From: Marasmius tenuissimus
Lineage: Eukaryota; Basidiomycota; Agaricomycetes; Agaricales; Marasmiaceae
DNA: 64,000 bases
Assembly: GCA_029532415.1 (NCBI GenBank)
Contig: JAQOTA010000041.1
Span: forward strand, 124,001-188,000
Direction of reading: 5' to 3'
In this document: one piece after another, positions 13,171 to 25,494 of the stretch
Numbering within the stretch: the stretch's first letter is position 1
Layout: every line of letters starts with the position of its first letter
Made by a program: the position numbers and the translations under genes
Notes under the pieces: generated by a model
Seen by the model: only the letters and a program-made list of their open reading frames with translations
The model's database searches: none
Told to the model about the DNA's origin: nothing

Positions 13171-15397
13171 ATGGAATCACCCTCTGACGCAGACATACAG
13201 ATCTATCGATCAGTGGTGAACTCCATGATGACTGGGCAGTTGCTGGCGACATTGTGAGTTTCTCCTCTCTATCTTCCGTATAAGAGTATCTCACTTATGT
13301 ATTAATATTGACTCAGCCTGTGTGGGGTAGCGACACTCCAAACTCTGCTGTATTTCGTGTCTAGCAGGAAGGACCACTGGGCACATAAAACCTCTGTACG
13401 CACATTTGCCCATTATCAACTCATAGTGCACGCGCCAACTAGTTTAATGCTTGCAGGTACTCTTCCTTTGGTTAGTGATCCTGCACTTCGCCTGCGGTCC
13501 GGCCCTCAAACTTTCCAACCTAGGACTCTCGACGTTCTTCAATTGATCTTTATCTTCTTCGGCACACACTACTATACTATCACAACCGGAATCGAGAATC
13601 GCGACCGGTCCGAGTTTGTGTGGAGCTTGAAGGTGCGTGAAAATACTTGCTAGTTTGGGCATATTCGCTCATGAGATCGTCATTTGTCTCTTTCTCTTCC
13701 CACAGCTCCAGATATTCATGCTAGTGAGCTTGATATACGTCCTTGTACAGGCTCAACATCGGTCTGATCTCAGTTCACCAATGCCAGACCATTGTCATGA
13801 GTGCAACAAAAGCGTTAGTCTAATTCATCGCCCTTATTGTCCGCCGCAAAGCTGATGACCGAGGTTTCTTCATCAGCCTCTATACTATCCGAATATGGAA
13901 ACGTTGGTTGAGGTCCTCCCCGCTCGATTACCTTGGTTGCTGATGATTCGTAACTTCCAGTGCAGAAAGAGAGGCACAAATGGATCATCATTTTCCTGGT
14001 ACGCATTGGTACCACGCTTCCCGTCCTTTACCGCTGATTCCATCTGATCTAGACCGTCCTTCTGGTCGCAGAATACGGTATGTCGACATTGCGGCTATTC
14101 GTGCGATACGCTGACGATTGATTCTTCCAATGATACGGAAACGTCGATTCCCAGGCCTAGGAACGTGTAGGTGAAGGTCTTTTCTCCTGCCTATCCACCG
14201 ACTCACTTGTGAATCAGGGTTTGCTTACGAGATGTGCGGATTGGCCGTTTCTCATTACTGATCTACGGCTCTGCTGACAGTGATTGAATAGTACGACTTT
14301 CACAACATTACTTGATTTGCGAAAAATGTCCACCTACGTCAAAGTGTGTGCCCCTTTCCTAGCTCCTTTGGCATGCACTAATTGCCAGCAGTCTTCCGTA
14401 ATCTTGGCCATGAGCTTCAGCTGCCTTACTGACTTCCTCGTCGCGACGGCCCTCGTCTACACAATCGTTCAGTCTCGACCAAATCTGGGATGGTAGGCTA
14501 CATCATGAAGATTACTCTCTATGGACACAAACCTTATGCTGCCGTTCAGGACGTCGTCTAGTTTTACCATGCTCTCGGCATATATAATGAATACTGGGGC
14601 GATAACAGGGTAAGTGTCAGGTGCTACTGCAGATGTTTTTTAGGGGAGAACTCACGTCCATATACTAGGTTCTTCTCTCTAATAGTCCTGATCGGAGTGG
14701 GTGGTCTCTCGATGCACAAAATGTCATTTGCTCATCGTCTGAATTGAACCCCAGTTCGCTTTGGGAGTAGCCAGCCCGTTGTTCATCGTCTCGGAAATGG
14801 TGCTACCCCAGCGTGCGTCCCCTTCGTTTATTGAGTTCCGTTTACATCTCATACCGTCTCTAGTATATGTGAACTGTTTCCTGTCAATGTGAGTGGAATT
14901 CTTCTCAACCCCACCCATCCACTGTCGCTGACTGGAACCTGATAGGATCAACGCCAGCTTCTACTTCCAAACAAAAAGCAGCCTCGATATATCCATTCGC
15001 TACCGTCGGCCCTCGTCTTATCTTCTCAACTTACCCCGCATGGGTCACGGTAGCGATCCAGAGAATATACCTCGACGAAAATCAAGCTCTTTGAATTCCA
15101 CCATCGTCGATGGTTACGACTATAGTAACGTGACACTGGTAAAAAGTGAGGGTACCATCAACGAAATTGGCCTACCTCTGTTTGAGCGAGACGACTTCAC
15201 GAGACCGGAGGTATGTCTAGGCTTGAATGATCCGAACAAAAGGCTGTTTTAACTCGCGATCGCAGATTCCGGTCAAGAAAAAGCCTCTGGAAGTACAGGT
15301 GCAGACATCGAAGGTTGCGTATACCGTAGACCGGAGAATACTACAGGATACAGCTCGCCGCGACACGTTTATTGAACCATCGAGGTCAAGGAGATGA
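13171..15397 (+). CDS. Multi-pass membrane protein, DUF6534-like
   Basis: Function unknown; this membrane family is greatly expanded in mushroom fungi (name from memory). About ten introns of 45-70 bp join short hydrophobic exons: GQLLATFLCGVATLQTLLYF, FLWTLDVLQLIFIFFGTHYY, LYTIRIWKLQKERHKWIIIF, SFSCLTDFLVATALVYTIVQ, MLSAYIMNTGAITGFFSLIV and SEMVLPQLYVNCFLSMINA. The order TM segments, RPNLGW, AYIMNTGAITG, then a small hydrophilic tail is the family pattern. The tail contains EGTINEIGLPLFERDDFTRP, frequent in these proteins. One junction (about 13705-13860) I could not resolve to a single splice solution, so a small lesion there is possible. The start at 13171 is chosen because MESPSDADIQIYRSVVN leads directly into TM1. 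Confidence 0.75.
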
Positions 15398-15689
15398 GGT
15401 GACGAAAAATATACGATATTACGAGTCAGAAACGAACTGTATAGTATTCATAGCGTTCGGACTTATGTAATCTATTGCTACTATTTCCAATGTGACGATG
15501 CGATATTGCAAGATCACGCCGACAATGTAGGAATTCCAATGCCAACCACTAAATCTTTCCGATTATTACATCGACCTCAACGTCCTCCAATATTTATGGG
15601 GCATCCAAGCCTGGTGGGTCTCCAACGAACACACAGTACACTACGAAGCGCCGTACAAGGTGAGCGGGATGAACCATTGGTCGCATTTT

Positions 15690-16547
15690 CTTGTTGGGCC
15701 ACCCGCGATCCCACTGTATCTCTTATCTGCTGGCAGTCATCGTTGGTCGAGAGGCGGAAGAAAAGGTGTAGATACTTCAGGTTAGGTACGTATCCCCCTT
15801 TGCCCTCGAGAACACCAGGAACAGTGACAACGTTGTATGTCTGATCCCTGGCGGGGCAAGACGGAGCGTGGAGAGCTCAGTTTCTCGCAGAGTACTTCGA
15901 AGCACCAGGTAACTGACCAATTCCGAGATCGGTGACGCTCGAGGGGAGGCTCTGGAGAATGTGCCTTATCAACTCTGGATAATCAATCTCACCTGAGGTG
16001 AAAACGGCGAAGAAATGATCGAATGAGGATGCGCGATAGGGGCGAGAACAAACTTGAGCTGTTCGGCACGTTCTGGGCGTTCAACTATTCCGAAAAGCGC
16101 CTCAAGAATGGGGTGATACCGGTCCAAGCAGATGATCTTGTGGGGAAGATCGATCTCGTACGTCAAGAGGTTGCCTCTAGAGCGTTCGATGTGGGTTTTG
16201 AGTCTTTCAACAACGAGGGGATAGCGGTTTGCATCGAATGAGGCATCAATGGTGGCAGTTCCCCAGATGTAAGGAGTATCGAGGGCAACTGAACGCCAAA
16301 ATGTACAAACCTTGCACAAAAGTGAAGCATGAGATCGCGAATATCCTGGAGCACCGAACCTATTCCTCTCCACAGCATAGGCCATGATGGTTGAGAAGGT
16401 CTCCGCTGGTAATTTTCGGACCGGGTAAAAGATAGTTTGATTTCGCCTCGTCGTCTCTTCCAACAGGAGAATGCGTGAGGTCAGCTCTTCCACGGTTCTC
16501 CTGTGCTGCAGAGCTTCCTCCTCCATTTCCTTTATTTTTTGCTTCAA
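15690..16547 (-). pseudogene. F-box-like protein, broken
   Basis: The frame from 16547 encodes a coiled-coil-like start (KIKEMEEEALQHRR), then an F-box-like segment (PVRKLPAETFSTIM) and the usual fungal continuation CKVCTFWRSVALDTPYIWG. It stops at 15969 after only 192 codons, where full-length relatives have 450-600. Directly downstream the homologous reading moves to another frame (DYPELIRHILQSLPSSVTDL). It changes frame again near 15830 (NLKYLHLFFRLSTNDDCQQI), so at least two frameshifts interrupt the leucine-rich part. F-box proteins of this type would be SCF ubiquitin-ligase adaptors (family knowledge). The call of pseudogene is an inference; unrecognised introns are the alternative. Confidence 0.6.
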
Positions 16548-16879
16548 GGAGGCCGAATTGATAGTGGGAGGGTGTTGACCAGACCTTAAAATTGCCTGGA
16601 TTCAGGTGGTGTAGCCTCAATGGCGAGTCGTTCTGCCAGAACAATTAGAGTGTGGATATTCTGAGCGAACATATTGGTTGTCTTGATGGTGGGCGTTACG
16701 ATAAGAGCTCTTTAGACGACCAGAAGATTGTACACTCACTGAAATCGATTCGTGTCGAGATGGTAGACAGCGAAAATGTTACTTAGGGGTGTCGCATCCC
16801 GGTCGCCTCTGACGAGTCTTCGGCCCCGAGGTGCTGCCGCTCTGCTGACATTATGGCTACTCTATACGTTAGCAGAAGC

Positions 16880-16960
16880 ACACCGTTGGTGAAGTGGTTA
16901 TCATGCTTGCCTTCCATGATGAGGTAGCAAGCGGCTCGGGTTCGATTCCCGAACGGTGTA
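16880..16960 (+). tRNA. tRNA-Gly (anticodon TCC) with a 9-nt intron
   Basis: The acceptor ACACCGT pairs with ACGGTGT plus discriminator A. The D arm has AGTGGTTA. The anticodon stem CTTGC/GCAAG encloses CT-TCC-A plus A after removal of a 9-nt intron following the anticodon. The T arm is TCGGG/CCCGA with loop TTCGATT. A T5 terminator is at 16966-16970. All stems are paired. Confidence 0.93.
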
Positions 16961-17023
16961 CTCAATTTTTCACTGAACCAAATATGTAAACCTGGAACGT
17001 ACTCATTTTGACTACTCTACAGC

Positions 17024-18772
17024 TTAAACAGGAGGACTAGTGGGCGCTGCAGTGGCTGTGATTGTGGTAGTTATAGCAGTGGTAGTTGGAGGAGTGGCGG
17101 GTAAAGATGGAGCGGGATCGCAGGCGACCTTCAATCCATTGCGGAAAGCTGCCAATGAATCGCCGGTCGAGAGAACGTCCCGCTGGCCGGCGGGGACAGT
17201 ACCAACGTAGGCGTTGAAGTTGTAAAGTCCGCATGGACATGTGTTCTGCACAACCTTGAGACTGGTCTCCGCCATGACTTGGTTCCCGCCCCTTACGAGT
17301 GCGAATTGTTGAGATCCGATCTTGAACGGAACTGCGAAGGCAGAGGAGCCTGCGGGGGCATTGAAGGTGTAGAGGGTCCCGCCAGAGTTAACAGTGACGG
17401 TTCCCGCTGATTTCAGCAATGAGACGACGAATATATTGTCCGCCATTGTATCAAACCCGTTTGGACGACCATTAAAGAAGTCACCCGTCGAGTTATTACC
17501 GGGTCCCATCGTGGTGTCGGTGCTGTCGCAGTTAAGGGATTTGGGAGTGATGCGGTACCAGTAGATGATTTTCTCGTCAGTGATGAAGGGTTGAACAGAA
17601 GTCGAGCCAGCTTTATAGGCAGCAATGAACGGTTTGGACAGATCCGACCAGCCTGTGTGCGGCCTATACACAGTAGACAATTCCTTAGTCGAACCGAAAG
17701 CGTATATGGCACGAAATACGTACATATCATTGACCCATTTGGACGCTCCGTCATCGGTATGCTTCGCAGATAAAGGCCCGATGTAGTGGGATTCGCCATA
17801 GTCATTCCAGGTAACAATCTCGACGAAGGTTGGCTGGAGGGTCAGAATATCAAGCCACCTCCGGTAGAGCAATAGATCGCTCGGGAAGACCCAGTTCTTG
17901 CTGTAACTGACCTCTCCACCGAAATGCGTGACTATCATACTCGGTACGTGAGCTCACATATCGAAATGAAAGCCCAAAGCAGAACTCACAAAACCACGGC
18001 GATAGGGCTGACAGATCAAAGCATGAGGATAAACGAGAGACGCTGCATACAGACGATTTACTCACGAGCGATGTACCCTTTCCCTCCCAGATTGGAACGG
18101 TAAGCTTGATCTCCAGATTGAACTGTCACCAAAACACCATTGCTCGGAGCCTTGTTATTTCCATTGCTTTGCCATCCTCCCCAGTTTAAAGCACCATCCA
18201 ACGGTCCAAAATCAGCGGCTCCGGGATGGAAGTTCGGGGCAAAATAGATCTCTCCTCCTGCCGCAGCCCTGATAGCGTTCACGTTGAGGTTGTCTCCGAT
18301 GAAGGTCGATACGAATGCCTTGTTGTCCACGCGAAGCTGAGCAGGATGAGACGCAAACTGCGAGATGGTGGATCCAATAAGCCCCTCTGAGCCGGGCTGG
18401 TAGAAGTTGCAGTCGAAAGAGATGAACACTTTCATCCCCTTGGCGGCGGCGGAGTCGTAGGCGAATTGAACTTGTCTCTCTTGACCAGTTGCAATGTTGA
18501 GTGCGAATGCGTCGATTCCGAGGGCTTTGGCGCGTGTCATATCATCATCGTAGTCCGAAGAGCTTCCTCGGTTCCCGGTGATTCCAATCTGAGCAAGAAA
18601 AGGTTAAGGAAGCAAGGATTGTATGCGAAGCCAAGTAACTGACCATGAAGTGAGCGAACACCAACTTGGAGTTTCCGTTCTGACGAACTTCCAGCGAGGT
18701 GGCATTGTGAATGGCCACACCTTGAACACTGATCAGGGAAGAAAGGAGAACGAGAAAGAGTTTGGAGAGCAT
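17024..18772 (-). CDS. Secreted GH71 alpha-1,3-glucanase (mutanase)
   Basis: Hydrolyses alpha-1,3-glucan of fungal walls (family knowledge); secreted. The ATG at 18772 starts a signal peptide (MLSKLFLVLLSSLISVQG) and then KLVFAHFM|IGIT, the usual GH71 opening, split by an intron. It continues DDMTRAKALGIDAFALN, VFISFDCNFY, YFAPNFHPGAADF and, after two further introns, PLSPWF|FTHFGGE, YSKNWVFPSDLL and IVTWNDYGESHYIGP, all family blocks with the catalytic acidic residues in the expected places. The C-terminal part contains DTMADNIFVVSLLKSAG and a Thr/Pro-rich tail (PATPPTTTAITTT) instead of a recognisable binding module. No internal stops. A TATA element lies 57-64 bp upstream. Confidence 0.93.
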
Positions 18773-18828
18773 TGGACCTCCTGGCAGTGAATGAGAGAGG
18801 AGTTGATACCAGTGGTCATTCCCGCGAG

Positions 18829-18836
18829 TTTATATA
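18829..18836 (-). promoter_or_regulatory. TATA box of the GH71 gene
   Basis: The minus strand reads CCTATATAAACTC, 57-64 bp upstream of the ATG at 18772. This matches the TATAWAW consensus and the same spacing as at the laccase. Confidence 0.6.
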
Positions 18837-20136
18837 GGTGGTAGGCCAATGTTCAACGTTACCGTCTTACTGGACCGTGTGGCTTGATTGTTAGCAACAC
18901 ATATATAGACGGGCGCCATGCATACTGTCGGTGAGCCGAGTGCTGCCGAAGCTTCTCGGATCATAACAAATGGGAACTGAAGAAAAGCTTATACGTCTGG
19001 GCTCTTGTGAACTTTTCTCAAATTTCTTTATGTTCAGTACACCCGAACGGGCGGGCTACTTTGAAGGGTGCTGGTTCATCTCTGCAAAGCTCCAGCCCTT
19101 TGTGTCAATATTCGAACGACACTTCTTTTACAAGGTAGATTTCGATCGAGTACATAGTTCCAACTTCCTAACACTACGGGATCGTTACAGGCTTCGCATC
19201 TTGATGAACACTTGTAAAACATGCAGACGTTTATGATCATCATACTTCCTCAAATTGACACCCCTTCTTTGTGACACGAGGAGTTCAACAGTGTTGATGT
19301 CGACCGTATGCAACGGCAGGGCACGTGCAGTGTGCGACGTGCGTCAGAAAGGTGGGTGTGAAGGCATGCCAGAGGGTAGGTAATAGGTATCAAAGCTACA
19401 TACCAGGAACTGGAAGGATTTGCCATCTCACCCATGAAACTGTCTCAGATGGTGCGTCGTATCTACGATTAGTTGCCAACACAACTTTCAGGAGGTTTAA
19501 CAAGTGGCCTCTTTTTGCGCTGGCCAGATCTCCGGCGAAGTCTTTCGGAAACGGTGACTTGCTGGCCATAGTGAATCCAATTAGATTGTAGGGGTTTTCT
19601 TCCAATGACGAATTCTCATGGGTTAGTGCGCTCCGAGTGAGGCCGCTCGGACATCGCCGAAGCTTTCTTACTCCGAGAATATATTCGGGTGTCCAAATGG
19701 AGACCTATTCTGAGGTTATTCCGACATTCAGTGGGGCAAAGCTGTTCGAAGATGCGGGTTCTCAATCACATCGATTGTGGTAAGAGCTCATGTGAGCGTT
19801 AAGGTAGCGAACGCTGAGATGCTGGTGGCGTACTGCGCCTTCTATCTATCGATCGGCCTCTATATGATTTAGATAGAGACCGCCATATAGGTACATCAAA
19901 GCCCAACTCGTGGGAAGTCGCGACATTGAGGCCTGGAGTCCGCGTGTACTCAATAGTGAAGGAGACTCTTTTGATGCGAACTTCAGAAAGAACTTCTACC
20001 ATGAGTCAGGACACCTTGGCCTGACCTTTCTTTTGGTTAAACCAACTCGAAAAATCCCGGACGCACCTCATATAAGTCTGTCTTCGATTCGGGAACAGTG
20101 AAAAACGATACTACCCTCTCTAATCCCTGTCACACG
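18837..20136. other. Intergenic region between GH71 and methyltransferase
   Basis: No gene recognised; the longest frames are under 90 codons. The 3' part is the promoter of the + strand methyltransferase, with a CATATAAG element at about 20069-20076, some 60 bp before the ATG at 20137. A short hairpin-like TATATAGA / TCTATATG stretch occurs near 19855-19890. Confidence 0.4.
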
Positions 20137-21348
20137 ATGGCGGACTCCCCGGACTTCGCCCAGCTTCCTGAAGACGACGAGGACATGAGTGAGCTCTCAG
20201 GAGAAGAGCTCGCCGAACACTTCCAGGATGTCACGGTCGGAGGTCGTGATAGACTTTATCATTCGAGCCAGACGGCGCCATATCCGTTTCCCGTCGATAC
20301 ACCCGAGCAAAAGGTATGCTATTTCAGCCAGTTTTATCTAAGTGAATGTCGTCAAGCTCAACATCGGTAGAGGGTGAAGAAGGAGCACGAACTCCTCACA
20401 CGGTTACTCGGAGATGCCTTCCTTGGTCATATACATCACGTCCTCAATCCCGTACCACCCGGCCCACGAGTCGTTGTAGACTTTGGTACCGGCCCAGGCC
20501 AATGGCGAGTCCTTCTGTCTGCTTTCAACTTAATTTTGCTCACCTCGCCTATGAAGGGTTATGGACATGGCTGAAATATACCCGGAAGTCATCTTCCATG
20601 GGCTGGACATCGGTGATTAATTCCTGATGCGAACCTGAAGTGCTCTCAACGTCTTCTCATCGATTGATTACAGTTCCTATTGCTCCCCGCGTCGACCTCC
20701 CAGACAACGTCAACTTCGAAATCCACGATATCAACGAACAAACGCGGTTTCTTACCGGTTCCATCAATCTCGTACACGCGCGCTCGGTTTCGATGACAGT
20801 GAGTCTCGTTCAGATGTACCCTGATAGTCGGATCTCGGAAACATCTCCAGGTCAAAGATTATCGAACAATCATTCGAGAGGCTGCACGTATCCTTCGTCC
20901 GGGAGGGCTGTTCATTTCCGGCGAGTGGCTCAGATACCCTGCGTTTGATTCAGCATGTTTCCCGAACTTGAACCTCCGCACAAACGCACCGCATTTGACT
21001 CTGTTCTTCGAGCGTTGGAACGAAGCCCTTCTGCAGAGGAAGGGTATCCGTCTTGTTGAACACGAGATAGCGGAATTAGTGGGTGAATCGGGGTGCTTTG
21101 GAGATGTGACCTCGCATAGCATGTTTCTACCCATTGGGGATTGGAGAGAGGAATTGCCGCTGAAGGCGATGGGTAGACAGTACAGGGACTGCATGAGACG
21201 GTATCTCGAGTCATCGCGCAGGCTGATGCTCGATAATGGCCACACCAACCAGGAGCTGGATGGGATGTTTGCGAACGCGAATCACGAGATGAGATACGTC
21301 GAAGGAATGGGAGGGGTTTATTATGTAGTGACAGCAATCAGGTTGTGA
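20137..21348 (+). CDS. SAM-dependent methyltransferase, LaeA/TAM-like
   Basis: Class I methyltransferase that transfers a methyl group from S-adenosylmethionine; substrate unknown. Relatives include LaeA, a regulator of secondary metabolism, but this family is multi-copy in basidiomycetes, so orthology is not claimed. The acidic N-terminus (PEDDEDMSELSGEEL) leads to KEHELLTRLLGDAF, motif I VVVDFGTGPGQW, post-I VIFHGLDI, then INLVHARSVSM and IIREAARILRPGGLF, and an C-terminal half without stops ending VYYVVTAIRL. Four introns join cleanly. The second (20505-20556) uses a GC donor (GCGAGT), the only frame-preserving solution across motif I. I start at 20137 rather than the in-frame ATG at 20098 because the TATA-like element lies just upstream and the family begins near here. 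Confidence 0.88.
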
Positions 21349-22456
21349 CTCGATACATTTGTTGTGCTAGGAACAAGGGCCCTTTCCGGCTAGATTTGTG
21401 GACCTGATCGTGGGGCAAATAGCTAGGCAGTGAGTTGTTCGAAGAACCGAACGTTGGGTGGACGTGAAAAGGTAGAAGGCCTAAAACATATGGGGTGCAA
21501 ATATGATTAGATTGCGCCGCAAGTGAAGAGCATATAGGAGCAGAAGGGCCGTCGTATAAAAAGACGGCGGGAGAAAGAAGCGCACAATGAGGTCTCTTGT
21601 CCCATAGATTCACCCAACTACCCCTCACTCTGATACTCATGACGTCCCGGGGATGAATCGGCTTTCTGTACTGTGAGAAGAATGCCTGGAGTTTGATCAG
21701 TGATGTGATAGACTAACCAATACGACGAGTGATGTCGTTCGTCTTTTGCTGCAGAGCTTGTGGATAGGTGTGGGATGGAGAACATGATGGTAGGAAGACA
21801 AACGATAGACTGACAATGAAACAATTCAGATTGGCTGACTAAAAAGAAAAGCGTCAGCCGGAACTACGGACCGTCGTGAGGGCCGGACATTTCGCAAACT
21901 ACGTCGGGCATTCTCCTCTTATACTGACTGGCAATTGTTACAATCTTCAAAAAACACCTCATTTTGGGGAATTTCTTGCCCATACTACTATATATGAGCC
22001 CGAAGGTCATAACCGGTATACGAAGGAACTCCATTACCCTCGTAGATACAAAGTTAACAAGTTAATAACTAGCATATGGATTAGTTACGGATAATCTACC
22101 GTATGTATAGTGTAAATAACACGCTGTCGAGGGCGTTTAGGTATTTTGAGTTTCGTCAGATAGTAAGCCCCACTGGGCTCTCATACATCATGCTTCCCAT
22201 GCCGTGTAAAAAAATCCATCCTTCTTTCCTTCCATGGACTGGTGAGATTCTGGTCTGTGTCGCAACCGAAAAGTTGGTGCGGCGAGCCTATGCCATTCAG
22301 GAATTAGACAAAGCTAGTGAATTCGTCGACAAAAGATCAAAAATATCTTTATGTGGCGAGGAGTGTTTCGGATTTGGTTCTCATACAGAACTGTCGGTCA
22401 TCTCGCCCGCGAGGTCGGTGGCCCGATTTCTCCCTATATCCAGAACTTGCGAAGGT
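21349..22456. other. Intergenic region
   Basis: No gene recognised. Frames at 21338-21824 (-) and 22103-22522 (+) are short, and the latter is partly antisense to the next gene. AT-rich patch at about 21900-22130. Confidence 0.35.
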
Positions 22457-23834
22457 TCACACATAATTGAGACGTGGTCTTTCGCAAAAACAATGAGCGC
22501 AGCCAAGTTCACCCGCTCGTAGTGTTTCCCCACAGCTCTCAACATCTTGGAAAGCGCATCCAAACCCTATCCTCACGACAACCAGCGTCGGTGCAATGCC
22601 CTGCCAGAGGAGGAGGGGGATGGTCAGATTTGGGAAATAGAAAGAACGTTCAGTTATACCACGAGGTGTATCAACGAGAGGCTGGCGACTGACGCGCCTA
22701 TCGTCCCTCCGTAGCCATAGGACAAATTGAAGATAAACATCGTCGTGAGTCCAAGAGGATAAATGAGTCCAGACTCTATCAGTAACAGGAAGGACCATGG
22801 AGAGGCCAAAGCTCACGCACATGATCGCAAGCATGGACGAATACATCCTCTTGACGCTGCTTCCAAGAATCACCTTCGCTTGCTTCATCACGAGAAATAC
22901 TTTGAAAGCTAATCCAGCACAAATGCGTATGCATGAGGAAATGTATGCAGGACTCGTATAACATGCAAATAACTCACCCAGAAGCAGAGTAGTCGAGAGA
23001 CTACTGAGAATGTGCATCACGACGAATGGTATCATCAGTGGACCGAGAAGATGACCTTGGCCTGGATTGATAAGGAACGCGGCGTCGGCGTCCCGGTATG
23101 TTGTTAGGTATGCGTAACCAAGGCCTGTAGGCCTCTCAATTGAAGGAACTGGAGAAGGGCTCAACAGTCCTCACCGGCACAAGCCAAAGATAGAAGTATT
23201 GGCACGGCTACAACAAGAACCTGGCGATACCACATCGGGTAGCACCGTGAGATCTAAGAGAAGGTTAGAAGATTGTATTCGGATACAGGTTCATCCTGCG
23301 CACCATAATTGCGTCCGAGATTGCGCTGAGCCGGCGCCGAGTTTCAGTACTGCACAGAGAGCCCAAATAGAGCGGTATGAACTGCACTTACTTCGAGAGG
23401 AAGTACCCAGCTACGTAGACTCGCCTAGACGAAGGGAATTTCAGAGTGAGTTTGCTTCGAGTAGGTCCCTGCATGTCGCCTACATGAGATTTAAAGCGAC
23501 GGTTTCTCCGGAGTTTCCTGTCCCCCTGAGACCGACCATAGCGCAACCGACAAAAAACCCCATCGTAGATAAGAGGAACAAAGCCGTAGTTGCCGTCACA
23601 TAACAAAGGTAGTGGGCAGTTCTTGTCTTCCTGAGGATGGTGATACATGTGCCATACAGTACGCAATATATGCCTGTATTACTCGTGAGACGCCATTGGC
23701 TGACTCGCTGGACGTACATACCATAGAGAAAGCAAGGGATCTACAAGATATATATCAAAAATTCGTCAGAACATCAACGCGGCCATGAATTGATCGCTTA
23801 CCGCCACATCTATAACACATCGAATGATAAACAT
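22457..23834 (-). CDS. Multi-pass membrane protein, paralog A of a divergent pair
   Basis: Function unknown. The spliced model starts MFIIRCVIDVA at 23834. It continues IPCFLYGIYCVLYGTCITIL, a hydrophobic helix (ATTALFLLSTMGFFVGCAMV), SRCYPMWYRQVLVVAVPI, GLGYAYLTTYRDADAAF, VMKQAKVILGSSVKRMYSSM, ESGLIYPLGLTTMFIF and GIAPTLVVVRIGFGCAFQDV. That is about seven hydrophobic segments with RxY..W and MYSS landmarks. It shares exon order, intron positions and motifs with the + strand gene at 28782-30170, so the two are duplicates in opposite orientation. The C-terminus (CAHCFCERPRLNYV) differs from the paralog's and could reflect a missed last intron. Seven-TM topology suggests a receptor or sensor, which is inference only. 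Confidence 0.75.
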
Positions 23835-24399
23835 TCTGTCTACTACCGTTAGTAATGAGTTGTCTGCAGTAGTGGACATGACTCTGAGGGAAAATCGACA
23901 GCACACTGGTAAGGCTCGAGGCTGCAGAGATAGTCTTATATTCACCGCACTCCATCTAAGAATACAAAACGCTGTTAACGGACTTTTACGCAGGGGTGGG
24001 GGCCGCATAAACTAATACACTCGCCTCAACGTCGGACTTGTTAACAAACCAATTTGGATACCATTACGAAGCGTAGGCTTTCCGCGAGAGCGAGAATCCG
24101 TGGAAGACCGCACTGGGACCGAAGAACCTACTTAAAGCCAACGGAATCGAATACGAGGTCCCATACTACGGCCACGACTGGGTTCCGTATACGTGAGCGA
24201 GAAGATGAGAGGGCCCCGGAGTGATCGGTAACGGCTATCGACGGACATATTGGCATACTAGATATTAGCTCAGAGAACGGAGAAGGCGATGTGTTGATGA
24301 TAGCGGAGATCGTAACCGGTGTTCAAACGAATCGGAGCCGGTCATGACATCCATAGACGTATCTGGATCCTTGAACCCTCCATTCGAAGAAAAAGGCGG

Positions 24400-24408
24400 G
24401 GCCGTTTC
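24400..24408 (+). repeat. Target-site duplication, left copy (9 bp)
   Basis: GGCCGTTTC, identical to 25486-25494, immediately flanks the element at 24409-25485. Confidence 0.65.
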
Positions 24409-25485
24409 CGGGATTGACCACTTGCACCGTCCACCCCCTCTCGACCACTTACACCACCCACCCTTACTTACACCATATGGGCTTCAGATGCACTCGAATT
24501 CCCCAGATACACCACCTAAAAAGACCATGTGTTAAGGCGGTGGTGGTGTAAGTAGTCTCTGAAGATGGGGCGAGATAAATCAGACGATGTGCCCGGCGAC
24601 GTGTCTACTTTCCAATCTGGGAACTCTCCGAGTCGTTTCTATGTGCTTGGGCTGTCACTTCGCGTGATCATCACTAAGTTTCAAAAATTATTCACCCGTC
24701 AGCAATGCAGCGTTGGGAGTGAAGATAGTCTAACTCTGAGCTCAGGTGTCATCACCGTATAACGCAAGGTAATTATAGAAGTATAGTATGTAATACCTTG
24801 AAGATGCTGCAAGCTTTTGGATCGCCCGAAAAGGTTTTCGAAAAAAACCCATGGAGGTGTGGTGGGGAGTTGAACTTGACGCTCAGGCAACCGTCGTTGA
24901 AGGGAAGGTTTGGCAGACGCGCTCCTGCTGGACTATAAGACGATATAACCGTGCATCCAGTTTATACGCTATATCTCCATTGCATATTAGCGCAGCATTC
25001 CCGTGAAAAGCACGAATTCATAACTTGTTTCAAAACTTAGTAGATATTGGCAAATGTATAATCGAGACCTTACATTGATCTTACTGGGCCGTCCGGGACT
25101 GGCGTTGCTCAACGATCCTTGTTGTTCTTAACATCTCGGTCGCACCACAATTTAGTATAGGTGAATTGCTTGAAGAGGACGTTGGCCATCGTATTGGATA
25201 ATAATCCAAATGAATTTCGCGGATAATGTAATAACGTATACACCGTTGTGTGAAGTGGCTACATTAAATACTACTATACTAACTATGATCAACGCCGTAG
25301 CCTCCACATGTTGGCAGTGCGGCATAGGAGCCTTGGTTCCGCTTCGGCTGCATTCCTGAATCAGCAACCACCATCTTACACCACCTTTCCCGAAGTCAAG
25401 GTGCATCTAAACCTCATGTGGTGTAAGTAGAGGTGGGTGGTGTAAGTGGTCAAGAGGGGGTGGACGGTGCAAGTGGTATATCCTC
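24409..25485. mobile_element. Non-autonomous DNA transposon, Mutator-like (MULE-MITE), 1,077 bp
   Basis: The two ends are inverted copies of each other over about 90 bp. The left end runs ACCACTTGCACCGTCC then ACCACTTACACCACCCACC; the right end is its reverse complement with few differences. A 9-bp direct repeat flanks the element. Long terminal inverted repeats with 9-bp duplications are the signature of Mutator-like elements (established). The interior has no transposase-like frame, so it would depend on an element elsewhere. The TIR itself contains a subrepeat (ACCACTTRCACC twice). One left/right difference is CTCTCGACC versus CTCTTGACC, a CpG transition. Confidence 0.75.
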
Positions 25486-25494
25486 GGCCGTTTC
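25486..25494 (+). repeat. Target-site duplication, right copy (9 bp)
   Basis: GGCCGTTTC, identical to the copy at 24400-24408. Confidence 0.65.

Noticed and set aside
15969..16547. Complete 192-residue F-box protein
   Set aside because: Homologous leucine-rich sequence continues past the stop in other frames, so the gene is better read as broken.
24409..25485. CRISPR-like array from repeated ACCACTT motifs
   Set aside because: The repeats are inverted at the two ends and not regularly spaced; eukaryotic context and flanking duplication indicate a transposon.
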